A stretch of DNA of 64,000 bases. It comes from Microbulbifer hydrolyticus. Lineage in GTDB: Bacteria; Pseudomonadota; Gammaproteobacteria; Pseudomonadales; Cellvibrionaceae. The notes under the pieces were generated by a model. The model searched no databases. It was not told where the DNA came from and saw nothing but the letters and a program-made list of their open reading frames with translations. Position numbers and translations under genes: made by a program. Shown piece by piece: positions 54,542 to 62,591 of this stretch (position 1 is the first letter of the stretch; each line of letters starts with the position of its first letter). The stretch spans positions 868,001-932,000 of the forward strand of contig NZ_CP047491.1 in the NCBI RefSeq assembly GCF_009931115.1, written 5' to 3'.

Positions 54542-57160
54542 TTAAAAGCTATAAGTCATCTTCCCGTAGACGAAACGGCCGCGTGGGTCATGCTGGCTGG
54601 AAACATAACCGTAAAGATCCGAGTCACCGTCGCCAATCGCGAAGGGTGGCTCTTCGTCGAGTGCGTTGTCGGCTCCGAGGCTGAGAACCATATTTTCAAA
54701 GCCGGTGTAACGGGCCTGCAGGTTCAGCGTCATGAACGAATCGACGATGCGCGAGCGGTTGGTGTCGTAATCCAGGGTGCCATCGAAATCGATGTCGGGT
54801 GTGTCTTCGAATTCACCGATGTAATTCAGCCCGACAGTGAATGCGAAGGTGTCCCGGGTCCAGTCAGCGGAAGCAGCCCAGCGGTGTTCAGGGTATTCAT
54901 ACTCACCGGCCAGGTCCCGTTTCAGGAAACTCTCGCCGGAGGAATCCAGTTCCACTCGCTCGAACTCGGTCAGGTAGGAATAATCCAGGCGCAGGCCCAG
55001 GTCGCCGCCGGCGACCGTGAGTGCGGAGTACACCATGCTCAGGTCGATACCGGAAACGGTCTGCTCACCAATATTGATAAAGCCGCTATTGATGGACTGC
55101 AGCGAGCCGAGGGATTCGCCGGGCAGCGGTGTGGAACGCACACACACGGTGCTGTTCTGATCGTTACAGAATTCACTGTACAGGTAGCCGAAGGGTACCT
55201 CGTCGATCTTGCCTTCCTGGGTGATGCTCCACAGGTCCACGGACAACTGCATGTTATCCACAGGCTTGATGACGGCACCGATATTGAATGACTCGGACTC
55301 CTCCGCTTCCAGATCCGGGTTACCGGAGAAAACGATGTTGTAGTCGGTGCTGGCACAGTAGGCGTCATTGATCGCGCAGCCGTAAGTGTCGGTGAAGAAC
55401 AGCGATTCCTCGGATGGGCCAAGGCCGATCTGTGCCAGGGACGGCGCACGGAAGCCGGTGCCCCAGGATGCGCGCAATGACAGTTGTTCACTGGCGGTCC
55501 ACAGCAGGTTGGCCATGGGGTTTGTTGTGCTGCCGAAGTCGCTGTAATCGTCGAATCGGCCAGCCAGTGTCAGATCCAGATTGGCCGGTAGCGGAATGGC
55601 AAATTCCACAAATGCCGAGCTGATATCGCGGCTGGCAGAGGCGGAAACCGACTCGGTACCGAAAATCAGGCCGCGCTGGAACTGGTCGTCGGGAATATCG
55701 GAGGCTTTTTCTTCGCGATGTTCAAGCCCCGCCGCCATAGCAATGGCGCCATTGCTGGTATCAAACAGTTCACCATTGATGGTGAAGTCTACGCTGCGCA
55801 ATTCTGATTTACCCTGGCGCACCAGGCTGGTGGTGATGGCGTCGATCACGGATTGTGGATTCTGCACGCCGCCAAACGGGTTGTAGCGGCCCGCATCAAT
55901 TTCTTCCTGCAGAAAATCCGTCCGCACCCAGCCCTGGGAGCGGTCGCCGCTCTGGGTGGATTCACTGCGTGAGCGCTGCACCGAGGCCTCCCAGTCCCAG
56001 TCTGCAATACTGCCGCGCAGACCGAAAACACCACGCAGGTTGTCGGTTTCAATGTCCCACTGACGTGCGCCCGCGTCGACGGTGCGATAGCGGCCGACAC
56101 CGATACTGGTGGCTCCGGCAAATGGATTGTTCGGGTGGTTGATCGGCACGGTCAGCCCGGCATCCTCGTCCAGTGGTGTGGGTGCGCCCTGGGCGATGGA
56201 GGTGTTGTGCTGTACCGCCAGTTCACTGAAGAACTCCAGGTTGTCGGTCAGCTGCGCATGACCCAGCATAAGCACGCCGGTGCGCTCGGATTCCGGAGTC
56301 AGGAGTGTCCAGGGGCCGTAGTCGTACACGCAGGTCTGGCCGAACGCATTGCCGTCCGGGCAGTTGGGGTCGATGGTGGTTTCGCCATCGACGATAAAGC
56401 GGCCCGGATAGCCGCGCGAAGAGCGGAAGTCCATACCGCCGCGGAAGGACTGGTCTGCAGTATCCAGGCCGTTCCGTTCTACGCTGGCAAGCGTCGAGTT
56501 TGTGTGGTGATCAAAAATCACCGTGAGGTTGGCGTCGTCGCTATTGATGCCCCAAACAGCGGATACCGATTGCTCGTCGTAACCATCGGCACCACCGTAG
56601 TCCACGGCAATTTCGGTGCCTTCAAAATCCTTGCGCAGAACCAGGTTGACCACACCGGCGACCGCGTCGGAGCCATAAATCGCGGAGGCACCGTCTTTCA
56701 ACACTTCCACGCGTTCGACTGCGGCAATCGGAATTGTATTTATATCGACAAAGTTTGTGGTGATGCTCTCGGCAAAGGCGCTGATGGCCACGCGCTTGCC
56801 GTTCACCAGTACCAGTGTGGCATCGGCACCCATACCGCGCAGGCTGACAGCTGCGGCGCCATTGGCGGTGGAGTCCTGGTTATTCCCGCGGGTGGAGAAA
56901 GTGCCATTACCCGCTGCCGGGTTTTTTTCAAACATCTGCTGCAGGTTGGTGTAGCCCGCTTTTTCCAGGGCCTCGCGATCCATCACCTGGATTGGTGTTG
57001 CCGTCTCAAACTCGGCATTGCGCTGAATACGGGAGCCGACAACCGCGACTTCCTCCATCGCACTTTCCTCAGCGGCGAACAGGGTCTGCGGAACGGCAGT
57101 GGCGGTCGCGGCCAGAATGGCGCTGGATAAAACATTGCGGCGTGATAATGATCTTTTCAT
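54542..57160 (-). CDS. TonB-dependent receptor, large oligosaccharide/peptide type
   Basis: An 872-residue outer-membrane receptor. The signal region reads MKRSLSRRNVLSSAILAATATA; a TonB box-like EEVAVVGSR follows at 36-44. The plug has IQVMDREALEKAGYTNLQQMF, SLRGMGADATLVLVNGKRV and the AIYGSDAVAGVVN motif, the pattern of the large marine receptors for carbohydrates or peptides (OMR family). The barrel ends FVYGKMTYSF. No transporter or hydrolase lies beside it, so the substrate is open. Confidence 0.92.
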   Translation of the reverse strand: MKRSLSRRNVLSSAILAATATAVPQTLFAAEESAMEEVAVVGSRIQRNAEFETATPIQVMDREALEKAGYTNLQQMFEKNPAAGNGTFSTRGNNQDSTANGAAAVSLRGMGADATLVLVNGKRVAISAFAESITTNFVDINTIPIAAVERVEVLKDGASAIYGSDAVAGVVNLVLRKDFEGTEIAVDYGGADGYDEQSVSAVWGINSDDANLTVIFDHHTNSTLASVERNGLDTADQSFRGGMDFRSSRGYPGRFIVDGETTIDPNCPDGNAFGQTCVYDYGPWTLLTPESERTGVLMLGHAQLTDNLEFFSELAVQHNTSIAQGAPTPLDEDAGLTVPINHPNNPFAGATSIGVGRYRTVDAGARQWDIETDNLRGVFGLRGSIADWDWEASVQRSRSESTQSGDRSQGWVRTDFLQEEIDAGRYNPFGGVQNPQSVIDAITTSLVRQGKSELRSVDFTINGELFDTSNGAIAMAAGLEHREEKASDIPDDQFQRGLIFGTESVSASASRDISSAFVEFAIPLPANLDLTLAGRFDDYSDFGSTTNPMANLLWTASEQLSLRASWGTGFRAPSLAQIGLGPSEESLFFTDTYGCAINDAYCASTDYNIVFSGNPDLEAEESESFNIGAVIKPVDNMQLSVDLWSITQEGKIDEVPFGYLYSEFCNDQNSTVCVRSTPLPGESLGSLQSINSGFINIGEQTVSGIDLSMVYSALTVAGGDLGLRLDYSYLTEFERVELDSSGESFLKRDLAGEYEYPEHRWAASADWTRDTFAFTVGLNYIGEFEDTPDIDFDGTLDYDTNRSRIVDSFMTLNLQARYTGFENMVLSLGADNALDEEPPFAIGDGDSDLYGYVSSQHDPRGRFVYGKMTYSF

Positions 57161-57530
57161 GGTGATTGCTCGTCCATTTGCTGTCTTTATTATTGAATGA
57201 CCAAAATCACCTGGTCATTCAGGTGCGTGGACAACATTATCAACGGGCATTTTTTTAAGCAACGAGGTTGCGGCAAGACGAATATTATTAAAAGACTATT
57301 TTAATTTGGTGCGCAATCTTAGTGTGAAAGGCTTTTCAGAATTTGGATGTTTCAGGCGACATCGGTCTGAAGCTGGGGGGAGAAGCTGGGGGGGGAGAGG
57401 CTGACTGCGCGCGATCCGATGGGGTACTTGATACTCGCCAAATGAGCCGTGGCCAGGCTGCTTGTCCATAGGTGTGAATCACCAATGGACAAGCGCTGCC
57501 CGTTGACCGGCAGTTGCTGGCTGCCGGTAT
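57161..57530. other. Intergenic region with two stem-loops after rnr
   Basis: 370 bp. The left part is AT-rich and should hold the promoter of the TonB receptor (leftward). Next to rnr lie two stem-loops: ACCGGCAG with CTGCCGGT (57506-57528) and CTTGTCCAT with ATGGACAAG (57461-57493, with an inner GGTG/CACC stem). Neither has a T tract, but they are well placed to end the rnr transcript. Two AGCTGGGGGG direct repeats lie near 57370-57395. Confidence 0.45.
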
Positions 57531-59804
57531 TTAGTCGGCGAGTGCCAGTTCTATTTTGCGGCGCTCCATGTCGACACGCACAACGCGCACCCTGACCGTA
57601 TCGCCGAGGGCGAAGCTGCTGTTACCGCGTTCGCCGATAAGGCGCTGCTTGCCGGCATCAAAATGGTAAAAGTCCTTTTTCAGTGCCGAAATATGCACCA
57701 GCCCTTCAACCTGAATATCATTGATCTCGATAAACAGCCCGAAGCTGGTGACACTGCTTACCAGTCCTTCAAAAGTATCGCCAACAAAGTCCTGCATATA
57801 CTCGCACTTCAACCAGGCTTCTACGTCCCAGCTCGCCTTGTCGGCGCGACGCGATGCACTGGAACAGTGTACTGCCAGGCTCTGCATTCCGGTCTTGTCG
57901 TACGGGTAGCTTTTGCCCTCGGTGAGAACTTCCGCTTTCTCGAACCGTTGTACTGGTGCCTTGCCTTTGCCGAGGACGAATTTCAATGCACGGCGTACCG
58001 GGTTGCCTTGTTGCGGCTGGCGGATCACGGAGCGAATGGCTCTGTGTACCAGCAGGTCCGGATAGCGGCGAATGGGCGAGGTAAAGTGCGCATAAGCGGA
58101 GTAGGCGAGGCCAAAGTGGCCGCGATTTTCCGGGCTGTATTCCGCCTGGCTGAGCGAGCGCAGCATCATGGTGCGAATGGTTTGCGCATCGGTGCGGTGT
58201 CCAATGTTACTCAGCAGACGGTCGTAATGCGCGGGGGAAGGCTTGTCGCCCCCCGCCAGCTTGAGACCTTTCTCGCCAAGGAATGCGCGCAGGGCGGTCA
58301 ATTTTTTGTCCTGCGGGCCTTCATGCACCCGGTACAGCGCAGGTATTTTCTGCTTTTCCAGGAAGTCCGCGGTCGCCACATTGGCGCTCAGCATGAATTC
58401 CTCAATCATCTTGTGTGCGTCGTTCCGTATGACCGGGACGATACGTTCAATCTTGCGGTTTTCGGTGAACTCGAACTTCACTTCCGGCTTTTCAAAATCC
58501 ATTGCGCCGCGTTTTGTACGCGCTTTCTTCAACACCGAGTACAGCTGGTGCAGGGCATGGATATGCGGCGCTGTTTCTTGCAGCTTCTGTGCAGTCTGGC
58601 GTCCCTGTCTCGAATTCGGTGCGGTGATGAACGCGTTTACCTGGTTATAGGTAAGCCGGGCATGCGAGTGGATAACGCCCTCTGAAAAGGTGTAACCGGT
58701 CATCTTTCCGGACTTGTTGATGGTCATTTCACAGACCATCACCAGGCGGTCTACGTGCGGATTGAGCGAGCACAGGCCGTTGGAGAGGGATTCCGGTAGC
58801 ATGGGTACCACGCGGCCAGGGAAATACACGGAGGTCGCGCGCACCTGCGCTTCCTCATCGAGAGCACTGCCCGGCGCGACATAGTGGGAAACGTCCGCAA
58901 TAGCCACCAGCAAGCGCCAGTTGCCTGAAGCGGTCTTTTCACAGAACACCGCATCGTCAAAGTCCTTGGCGTCTTCACCGTCGATGGTGACAAACGGCAG
59001 TGCTCTCAAGTCGGCGCGGTGCAGTTTGTCCGCCTCGGGAACTTCGCTGCCGAGCCGTCTGGCTGCACGAATCGCTTCCTGTGGCCAGCTATGGGGGATG
59101 TCATGACTGCGGATCGCCACATCGATCTCCATGCCGGCACCCATGGCATCCCCGAGCAGCTCGGTTACGCGACCAAAGGCATTGTAGCGGTGGTTTGGAT
59201 AGTCGATGACTTGCACATATACATACTGCCCGGGTTTTGCGCCCATCAAATGATCGCGGTCCAGGTCAATTTCGTGAGCGATGCGCGTATTTTCCGGCTG
59301 CAGAAAGTAGTCGCCATCTTCACATTGCAAACGCCCCACCAGGTGAGTGGTTTTACGTTCGAGAATATTGACGATAACGCCGGTCTTGCGACCGCGGCGG
59401 TCTTCGCCACTAACGCGGGCCTGAACGAGATCACCGTCGAATACGGTCAGCATTTCGTTGTCAGAAAGAAACAGGTCTTCGCTGGTATCTTCACTGGTCA
59501 GGAAACCGAAGCCATCCGGGTGGCCGATAACACGTCCGCTGATCAGATCTTCCGGCTTTAACAGGCTGTAGCCCTCGCGGCGATCGAACAGGATCTGCCC
59601 GTCGCGTTCCATGGCGCGCAGGCGGCGACGCAGGGCTTCTTTCTGCTCATCACTGGAGAGTTTCAGGACTTTGGCCAGGCGTTCCCGGTCGAGCTTTTGC
59701 TCGCCTTTATCCAGCAGGCTCATAATGAATTCGCGTGCGGGAATAGGGTGGCTGTATTTTTTTGCGTCTTCAGGATTAAACGCAGCTATTGGGGCTTTGC
59801 TCAT
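57531..59804 (-). CDS. rnr: Ribonuclease R
   Basis: A 757-residue RNB-family 3'-5' exoribonuclease with N-terminal helix-turn-helix, two cold-shock domains (GRVIGHPDGFGFLTSED), the catalytic RNB domain (FVTIDGEDAKDFDDAVF with its Asp cluster) and a C-terminal S1 domain. It ends at ERRKIELALAD, directly after S1, without the Lys-rich tail of E. coli RNase R (813 residues). The enzyme degrades structured RNA and takes part in quality control. Start ATG 59804 after GGAGA. No rlmB follows in this window. Confidence 0.95.
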   Translation of the reverse strand: MSKAPIAAFNPEDAKKYSHPIPAREFIMSLLDKGEQKLDRERLAKVLKLSSDEQKEALRRRLRAMERDGQILFDRREGYSLLKPEDLISGRVIGHPDGFGFLTSEDTSEDLFLSDNEMLTVFDGDLVQARVSGEDRRGRKTGVIVNILERKTTHLVGRLQCEDGDYFLQPENTRIAHEIDLDRDHLMGAKPGQYVYVQVIDYPNHRYNAFGRVTELLGDAMGAGMEIDVAIRSHDIPHSWPQEAIRAARRLGSEVPEADKLHRADLRALPFVTIDGEDAKDFDDAVFCEKTASGNWRLLVAIADVSHYVAPGSALDEEAQVRATSVYFPGRVVPMLPESLSNGLCSLNPHVDRLVMVCEMTINKSGKMTGYTFSEGVIHSHARLTYNQVNAFITAPNSRQGRQTAQKLQETAPHIHALHQLYSVLKKARTKRGAMDFEKPEVKFEFTENRKIERIVPVIRNDAHKMIEEFMLSANVATADFLEKQKIPALYRVHEGPQDKKLTALRAFLGEKGLKLAGGDKPSPAHYDRLLSNIGHRTDAQTIRTMMLRSLSQAEYSPENRGHFGLAYSAYAHFTSPIRRYPDLLVHRAIRSVIRQPQQGNPVRRALKFVLGKGKAPVQRFEKAEVLTEGKSYPYDKTGMQSLAVHCSSASRRADKASWDVEAWLKCEYMQDFVGDTFEGLVSSVTSFGLFIEINDIQVEGLVHISALKKDFYHFDAGKQRLIGERGNSSFALGDTVRVRVVRVDMERRKIELALAD

Positions 59805-60047
59805 AATGTTCTCTTGGAGAAACCGCCAATAAGATTGCGCTCGGTAAAAACTTGAGTGATGTGTCAGGGCAGATCAGGTGTTACTCGGCAAGGTATGCAG
59901 GCGGATAACGCGCGACGGCGTTGGGGGTAAAACAAGAAGGTATTCAATTGGCGTTCAGTTTGAATGCCGGTCTTTCAGCCTGAGGTACCGGTAAGGGTAC
60001 CTCGGCGAGAGTGGCGACAGTGCGTTTACCGCAAAGGCCACTCAGCT

Positions 60048-60068
60048 GCGGACCAGTGACTGGTCCGC
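60048..60068. terminator. Stem-loop after the cold-shock gene
   Basis: GCGGACCA and TGGTCCGC pair around GTGAC, 21 bp past the csp stop. A second hairpin (GAGGTACC/GGTACCTC, 59982-60003) lies 45 bp further. Weak T content; probable 3' end of the csp mRNA. Confidence 0.5.
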
Positions 60069-60089
60069 TATCGTTGCAACCGTTTCGGA

Positions 60090-60299
60090 TCAGGCGCAAA
60101 CAATATTTTCAGCTTGCGGGCCTTTCGGGCCCTGGGTCACGGTGAACTCAACGGCCTGGCCTTCGGCCAGGGTCTTGAATCCAGAGCTTGCAATGGCGCT
60201 GAAGTGTGCGAACACATCGGGGCCAGATTTCTGTTCAATAAAGCCAAAGCCTTTGGATTCGTTAAACCACTTAACAGTGCCGGTAGTAGTGTTGGACAT
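60090..60299 (-). CDS. CspA-family cold-shock protein
   Basis: A 69-residue RNA chaperone with the CSD motifs RNP1 (KGFGFIE) and RNP2 (VFAHF), and typical [11 protein letters not shown]. It binds single-stranded RNA. Upstream is a promoter (60447-60475) and a 5' leader of about 140 bases, the usual setting for cold-responsive control through mRNA folding. Which of the several Csp paralogues this is cannot be told here. Confidence 0.95.
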   Translation of the reverse strand: MSNTTTGTVKWFNESKGFGFIEQKSGPDVFAHFSAIASSGFKTLAEGQAVEFTVTQGPKGPQAENIVCA

Positions 60300-60446
60300 G
60301 ATAATTTCCTGTAAACAAATATGGGTACGCCTTCATGAGGCATGAATAGCAAAAAAAAGACTGGAATTTAGATGCTACAGGACGAAGACGGACTGCTACG
60401 ACGAAACTGAGGATTTAAACAAGAGGCTTACTTTTTAACTATTGTC

Positions 60447-60475
60447 ACTGTAGGGCCACGTTTGAACTAAGTCAA
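60447..60475 (-). promoter_or_regulatory. Sigma-70 promoter of the cold-shock gene
   Basis: On the minus strand TTGACT and TACAGT are separated by exactly 17 bp. The start site would be near 60440, giving a long untranslated leader of about 140 bases before the ATG. Confidence 0.65.
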
Positions 60476-60631
60476 AGCTTTTCTTATACCCTTTATTTGA
60501 GAGCAGGTGGATAACCAGTCATATTCAGGCCTTTCGCTGCCCCCAGTCGTCCACCTCCGATGGCCTGTGGCGCCGCGATAGACTCTTCGCGGGGAGGCGC
60601 GGCGGAGGGATTCCTCAGGCTATCCTTTTGC

Positions 60632-60652
60632 CATTACAATCAGATTGTAATG
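60632..60652. promoter_or_regulatory. 21-bp palindromic operator upstream of the ribbon-helix-helix gene
   Basis: CATTACAATC and GATTGTAATG flank a single A. It overlaps a TACAAT -10-like element and lies 22 bp before the GTG start, so binding would block transcription. A related repeat is found at 60959-60981. Confidence 0.6.
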
Positions 60653-60674
60653 CTTTGATGTATGGGATTGTTCC

Positions 60675-60866
60675 GTGGAAACCAAGACTGCACGTTTTAC
60701 CGTATTGCTCGACCCGAGGAAAAAGAAGGCATTTGAACAGCTTTGCGCCTCCCAGGACCTGACGCCCTCGCAGGTGACCCGCCAGTTGATCCGCAAGTAC
60801 CTAGAAGAACACGACATTGATTTTCTGAGCGAGGAACCGCCGGAAGAGAAGGCCCACAAGCGCTAG
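60675..60866 (+). CDS. CopG/Arc-type ribbon-helix-helix regulator
   Basis: A 63-residue protein: METKTARFTVLLDP forms the N-terminal DNA-binding strand, then two helices (KKKAFEQLCASQD, TPSQVTRQLIRKYLEE) and an acidic tail. GTG start. No toxin gene follows, so a toxin-antitoxin role is unlikely. A perfect palindrome overlaps its promoter, suggesting autorepression. Confidence 0.75.
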   Translation: METKTARFTVLLDPRKKKAFEQLCASQDLTPSQVTRQLIRKYLEEHDIDFLSEEPPEEKAHKR

Positions 60867-60958
60867 TCTCCCATTAGCAGCCACCATCTTGTGGGCTTTG
60901 GGCATGGGCTGTCACAGCACAGACAACCCCAATAACGACCCTGGCGGAGATTATCACC

Positions 60959-60981
60959 GCATTATAATGTTGTTATAATGC
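60959..60981. promoter_or_regulatory. Inverted repeat upstream of yjdM
   Basis: GCATTATAA and TTATAATGC flank TGTTG, 47 bp before yjdM. Each arm contains TATAAT, so the site doubles as promoter. It resembles the palindrome at 60632 in outer bases (CATTA...TAATG) and overall 21-bp length. Confidence 0.5.
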
Positions 60982-61028
60982 GCCGCTAAGCCGCCAGGCT
61001 GTATCTGTATCATGCTCAGGAGATGTCG

Positions 61029-61370
61029 ATGAGTTCCACCTTACCCCCCTGTCCTAAATGTGACTCTACCTACGTGTATCAGGATCAGGAGATGCTGATC
61101 TGCCCGGAATGCGCCCACGAATGGAACCCCTCCGAGGCTGCCGTGGATGAAGACGCGCTGGATATCCGGGATGCAAATGGCACCCCGCTGGCGGAAGGGG
61201 ACAAGATTACCCTGGCGAAAGACCTGAAGGTCAAAGGATCCTCCCAGGTACTCAAGATCGGTACCAAAGCGAAGATCAAGCGCCTGGTGGATGGTGACCA
61301 TGACCTGGACTGCAGGGTCGATGGCGCCGGCGACATGATGCTCAAGTCCGAGTTCGTGAAGAAGGCGTGA
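61029..61370 (+). CDS. yjdM: YjdM/PhnA-type zinc-ribbon protein
   Basis: A 113-residue protein with an N-terminal zinc ribbon ([16 protein letters not shown]) and a C-terminal beta-barrel ([45 protein letters not shown]). Despite the old name PhnA it is not tied to phosphonate use; function is not settled. ATG 61029 is chosen because the AGGAG site is six bases ahead; ATG 61023 is too close to it. Confidence 0.93.
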   Translation: MSSTLPPCPKCDSTYVYQDQEMLICPECAHEWNPSEAAVDEDALDIRDANGTPLAEGDKITLAKDLKVKGSSQVLKIGTKAKIKRLVDGDHDLDCRVDGAGDMMLKSEFVKKA

Positions 61371-61564
61371 TTGTCTTTCGGGACCTTCACACCCTTGCGC
61401 GGCGCGTCGTAACGCGGCCCGCGTGCGTTAGGTAGCGGCAGGGCGCGCACACAAAAGATCTGTCACTCACCGGTCACTCTTTTCCGCGGCGTTTTAACGT
61501 TTTGCATGTAAAAAAGACTACCTTTTCTATCGTCGAATTCACTGCGGAGAGAGCGGAGAGAGCA

Positions 61565-61765
61565 ATGGCGTCTTTGGAAGAAATGGAGCTGGATAAGCAC
61601 CGGGAGACGCTGCGACAAGACATTGATAAGTTGGTGGATAAATACCTCAGGGAAATAGAGTGGAGTGTCCCTGATGTCGATGAGCAGCGCGCGCGGGAGC
61701 TGATCCTCGCCGAAATTGAACAGCATGTTAAGACGTTGCGTGGCGGATCGTCGCTGACGGCCTAA
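61565..61765 (+). CDS. Small acidic helical protein of unknown function
   Basis: A 66-residue product from ATG 61565, preceded by GGAGAGAGC as ribosome site. It is charged and helical (EMELDKHRETLRQDIDKLVDKYLREIEW, then QRARELILAEIEQHVKTL). No membrane segment, no cysteine. I do not recognise it. The frame is open from 61502 but the extension has no ribosome site. Confidence 0.55.
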   Translation: MASLEEMELDKHRETLRQDIDKLVDKYLREIEWSVPDVDEQRARELILAEIEQHVKTLRGGSSLTA

Positions 61766-61903
61766 ACCACGCCGTCTTTAGGGGCTAAATGACCCCCTTC
61801 TCTTGTCGTGGCATGAGGCAGCATAGCGCTGTCCGCTGACGATCTCCCCACCTCGCGCCGGATGTGATCCCACAGGCCGAGATCCTTGTAGTGGTGGATA
61901 GCG

Positions 61904-62545
61904 CTAGTCTGGGCGGCCTGCTCGAGACCAGAACACTGGCCGGGCAATAGCCTGCCCGAACCTGGTACCCAGTAGAAGCAATATTGCGACGGCAGCGCCG
62001 GCAAGTGCCCCCCAGAAGTGTGCCTCGGTCACCACCGGGGCGCCGATCAGCTCTGTCACCATGCTGCCACTGGTGCCGAAGGTTTCTGAATAGAGTTTGA
62101 GCACTACTGCAGCGAGCACGACCAAGCCCGGCAAGCGCTCGCCCGCTGTAGTGATATTGAATACCGCACCCAGCACCAGCAGGGCGTGGATAACCCCCGA
62201 CAGTCCCCGGTACCAGGTGATCTGCGGTTCGAACAGCAGCAGCGCCAGGCCGCAAAGGGCACCGATGATGGCGAGCCCTGCCAGGGCTATGTTCAGCCGG
62301 GGGCGCATAGGCATTAGGGCCCACGCCAGCGTCAGCCCGCAGCCGTTCAACAACAGGTGGTTCAGGTTGGTGTGGGTCAGGTGGCCGCTAACAATACGCC
62401 AGTATTCACCCGCGAGAATCCGGCTCCGATCGTAAGAAAGCAGTGCGCCAAGTGTATCCTCTTTAACGTATATGGCCGCTGCCGCCGCTACCACAATCAG
62501 CGGTGGCAGCCAGTAGAGGACTTGTTGTAACCGCTGCTTGTTCAT
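61904..62545 (-). CDS. rrtA: Rhombosortase
   Basis: A 213-residue rhomboid-type intramembrane serine protease with about six membrane segments. Motifs: SGHLTHTNLNHLLLN (residues 53-67), the nucleophile Ser116 in YRGLSGVIHALL, and His176 in TEAHFWGALAG, the form that separates rhombosortases from general rhomboids. Rhombosortase cuts GlyGly-CTERM tails; a likely substrate is the VIT/VWA protein at 51.4-53.5 kb. It follows the glycoside hydrolase by 46 bp on the same strand. Confidence 0.85.
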   Translation of the reverse strand: MNKQRLQQVLYWLPPLIVVAAAAAIYVKEDTLGALLSYDRSRILAGEYWRIVSGHLTHTNLNHLLLNGCGLTLAWALMPMRPRLNIALAGLAIIGALCGLALLLFEPQITWYRGLSGVIHALLVLGAVFNITTAGERLPGLVVLAAVVLKLYSETFGTSGSMVTELIGAPVVTEAHFWGALAGAAVAILLLLGTRFGQAIARPVFWSRAGRPD

Positions 62546-62591
62546 GTCCGGAGCCTCAGGGCTATGTGCGACGCTGGTCGCGTCGCTGGGG

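Noticed and set aside
60675-61370. Toxin-antitoxin pair formed by the ribbon-helix-helix protein and its neighbour
   Set aside because: The next gene is the zinc-ribbon protein YjdM, not a RelE/ParE/PIN-type toxin, and is 160 bp away.
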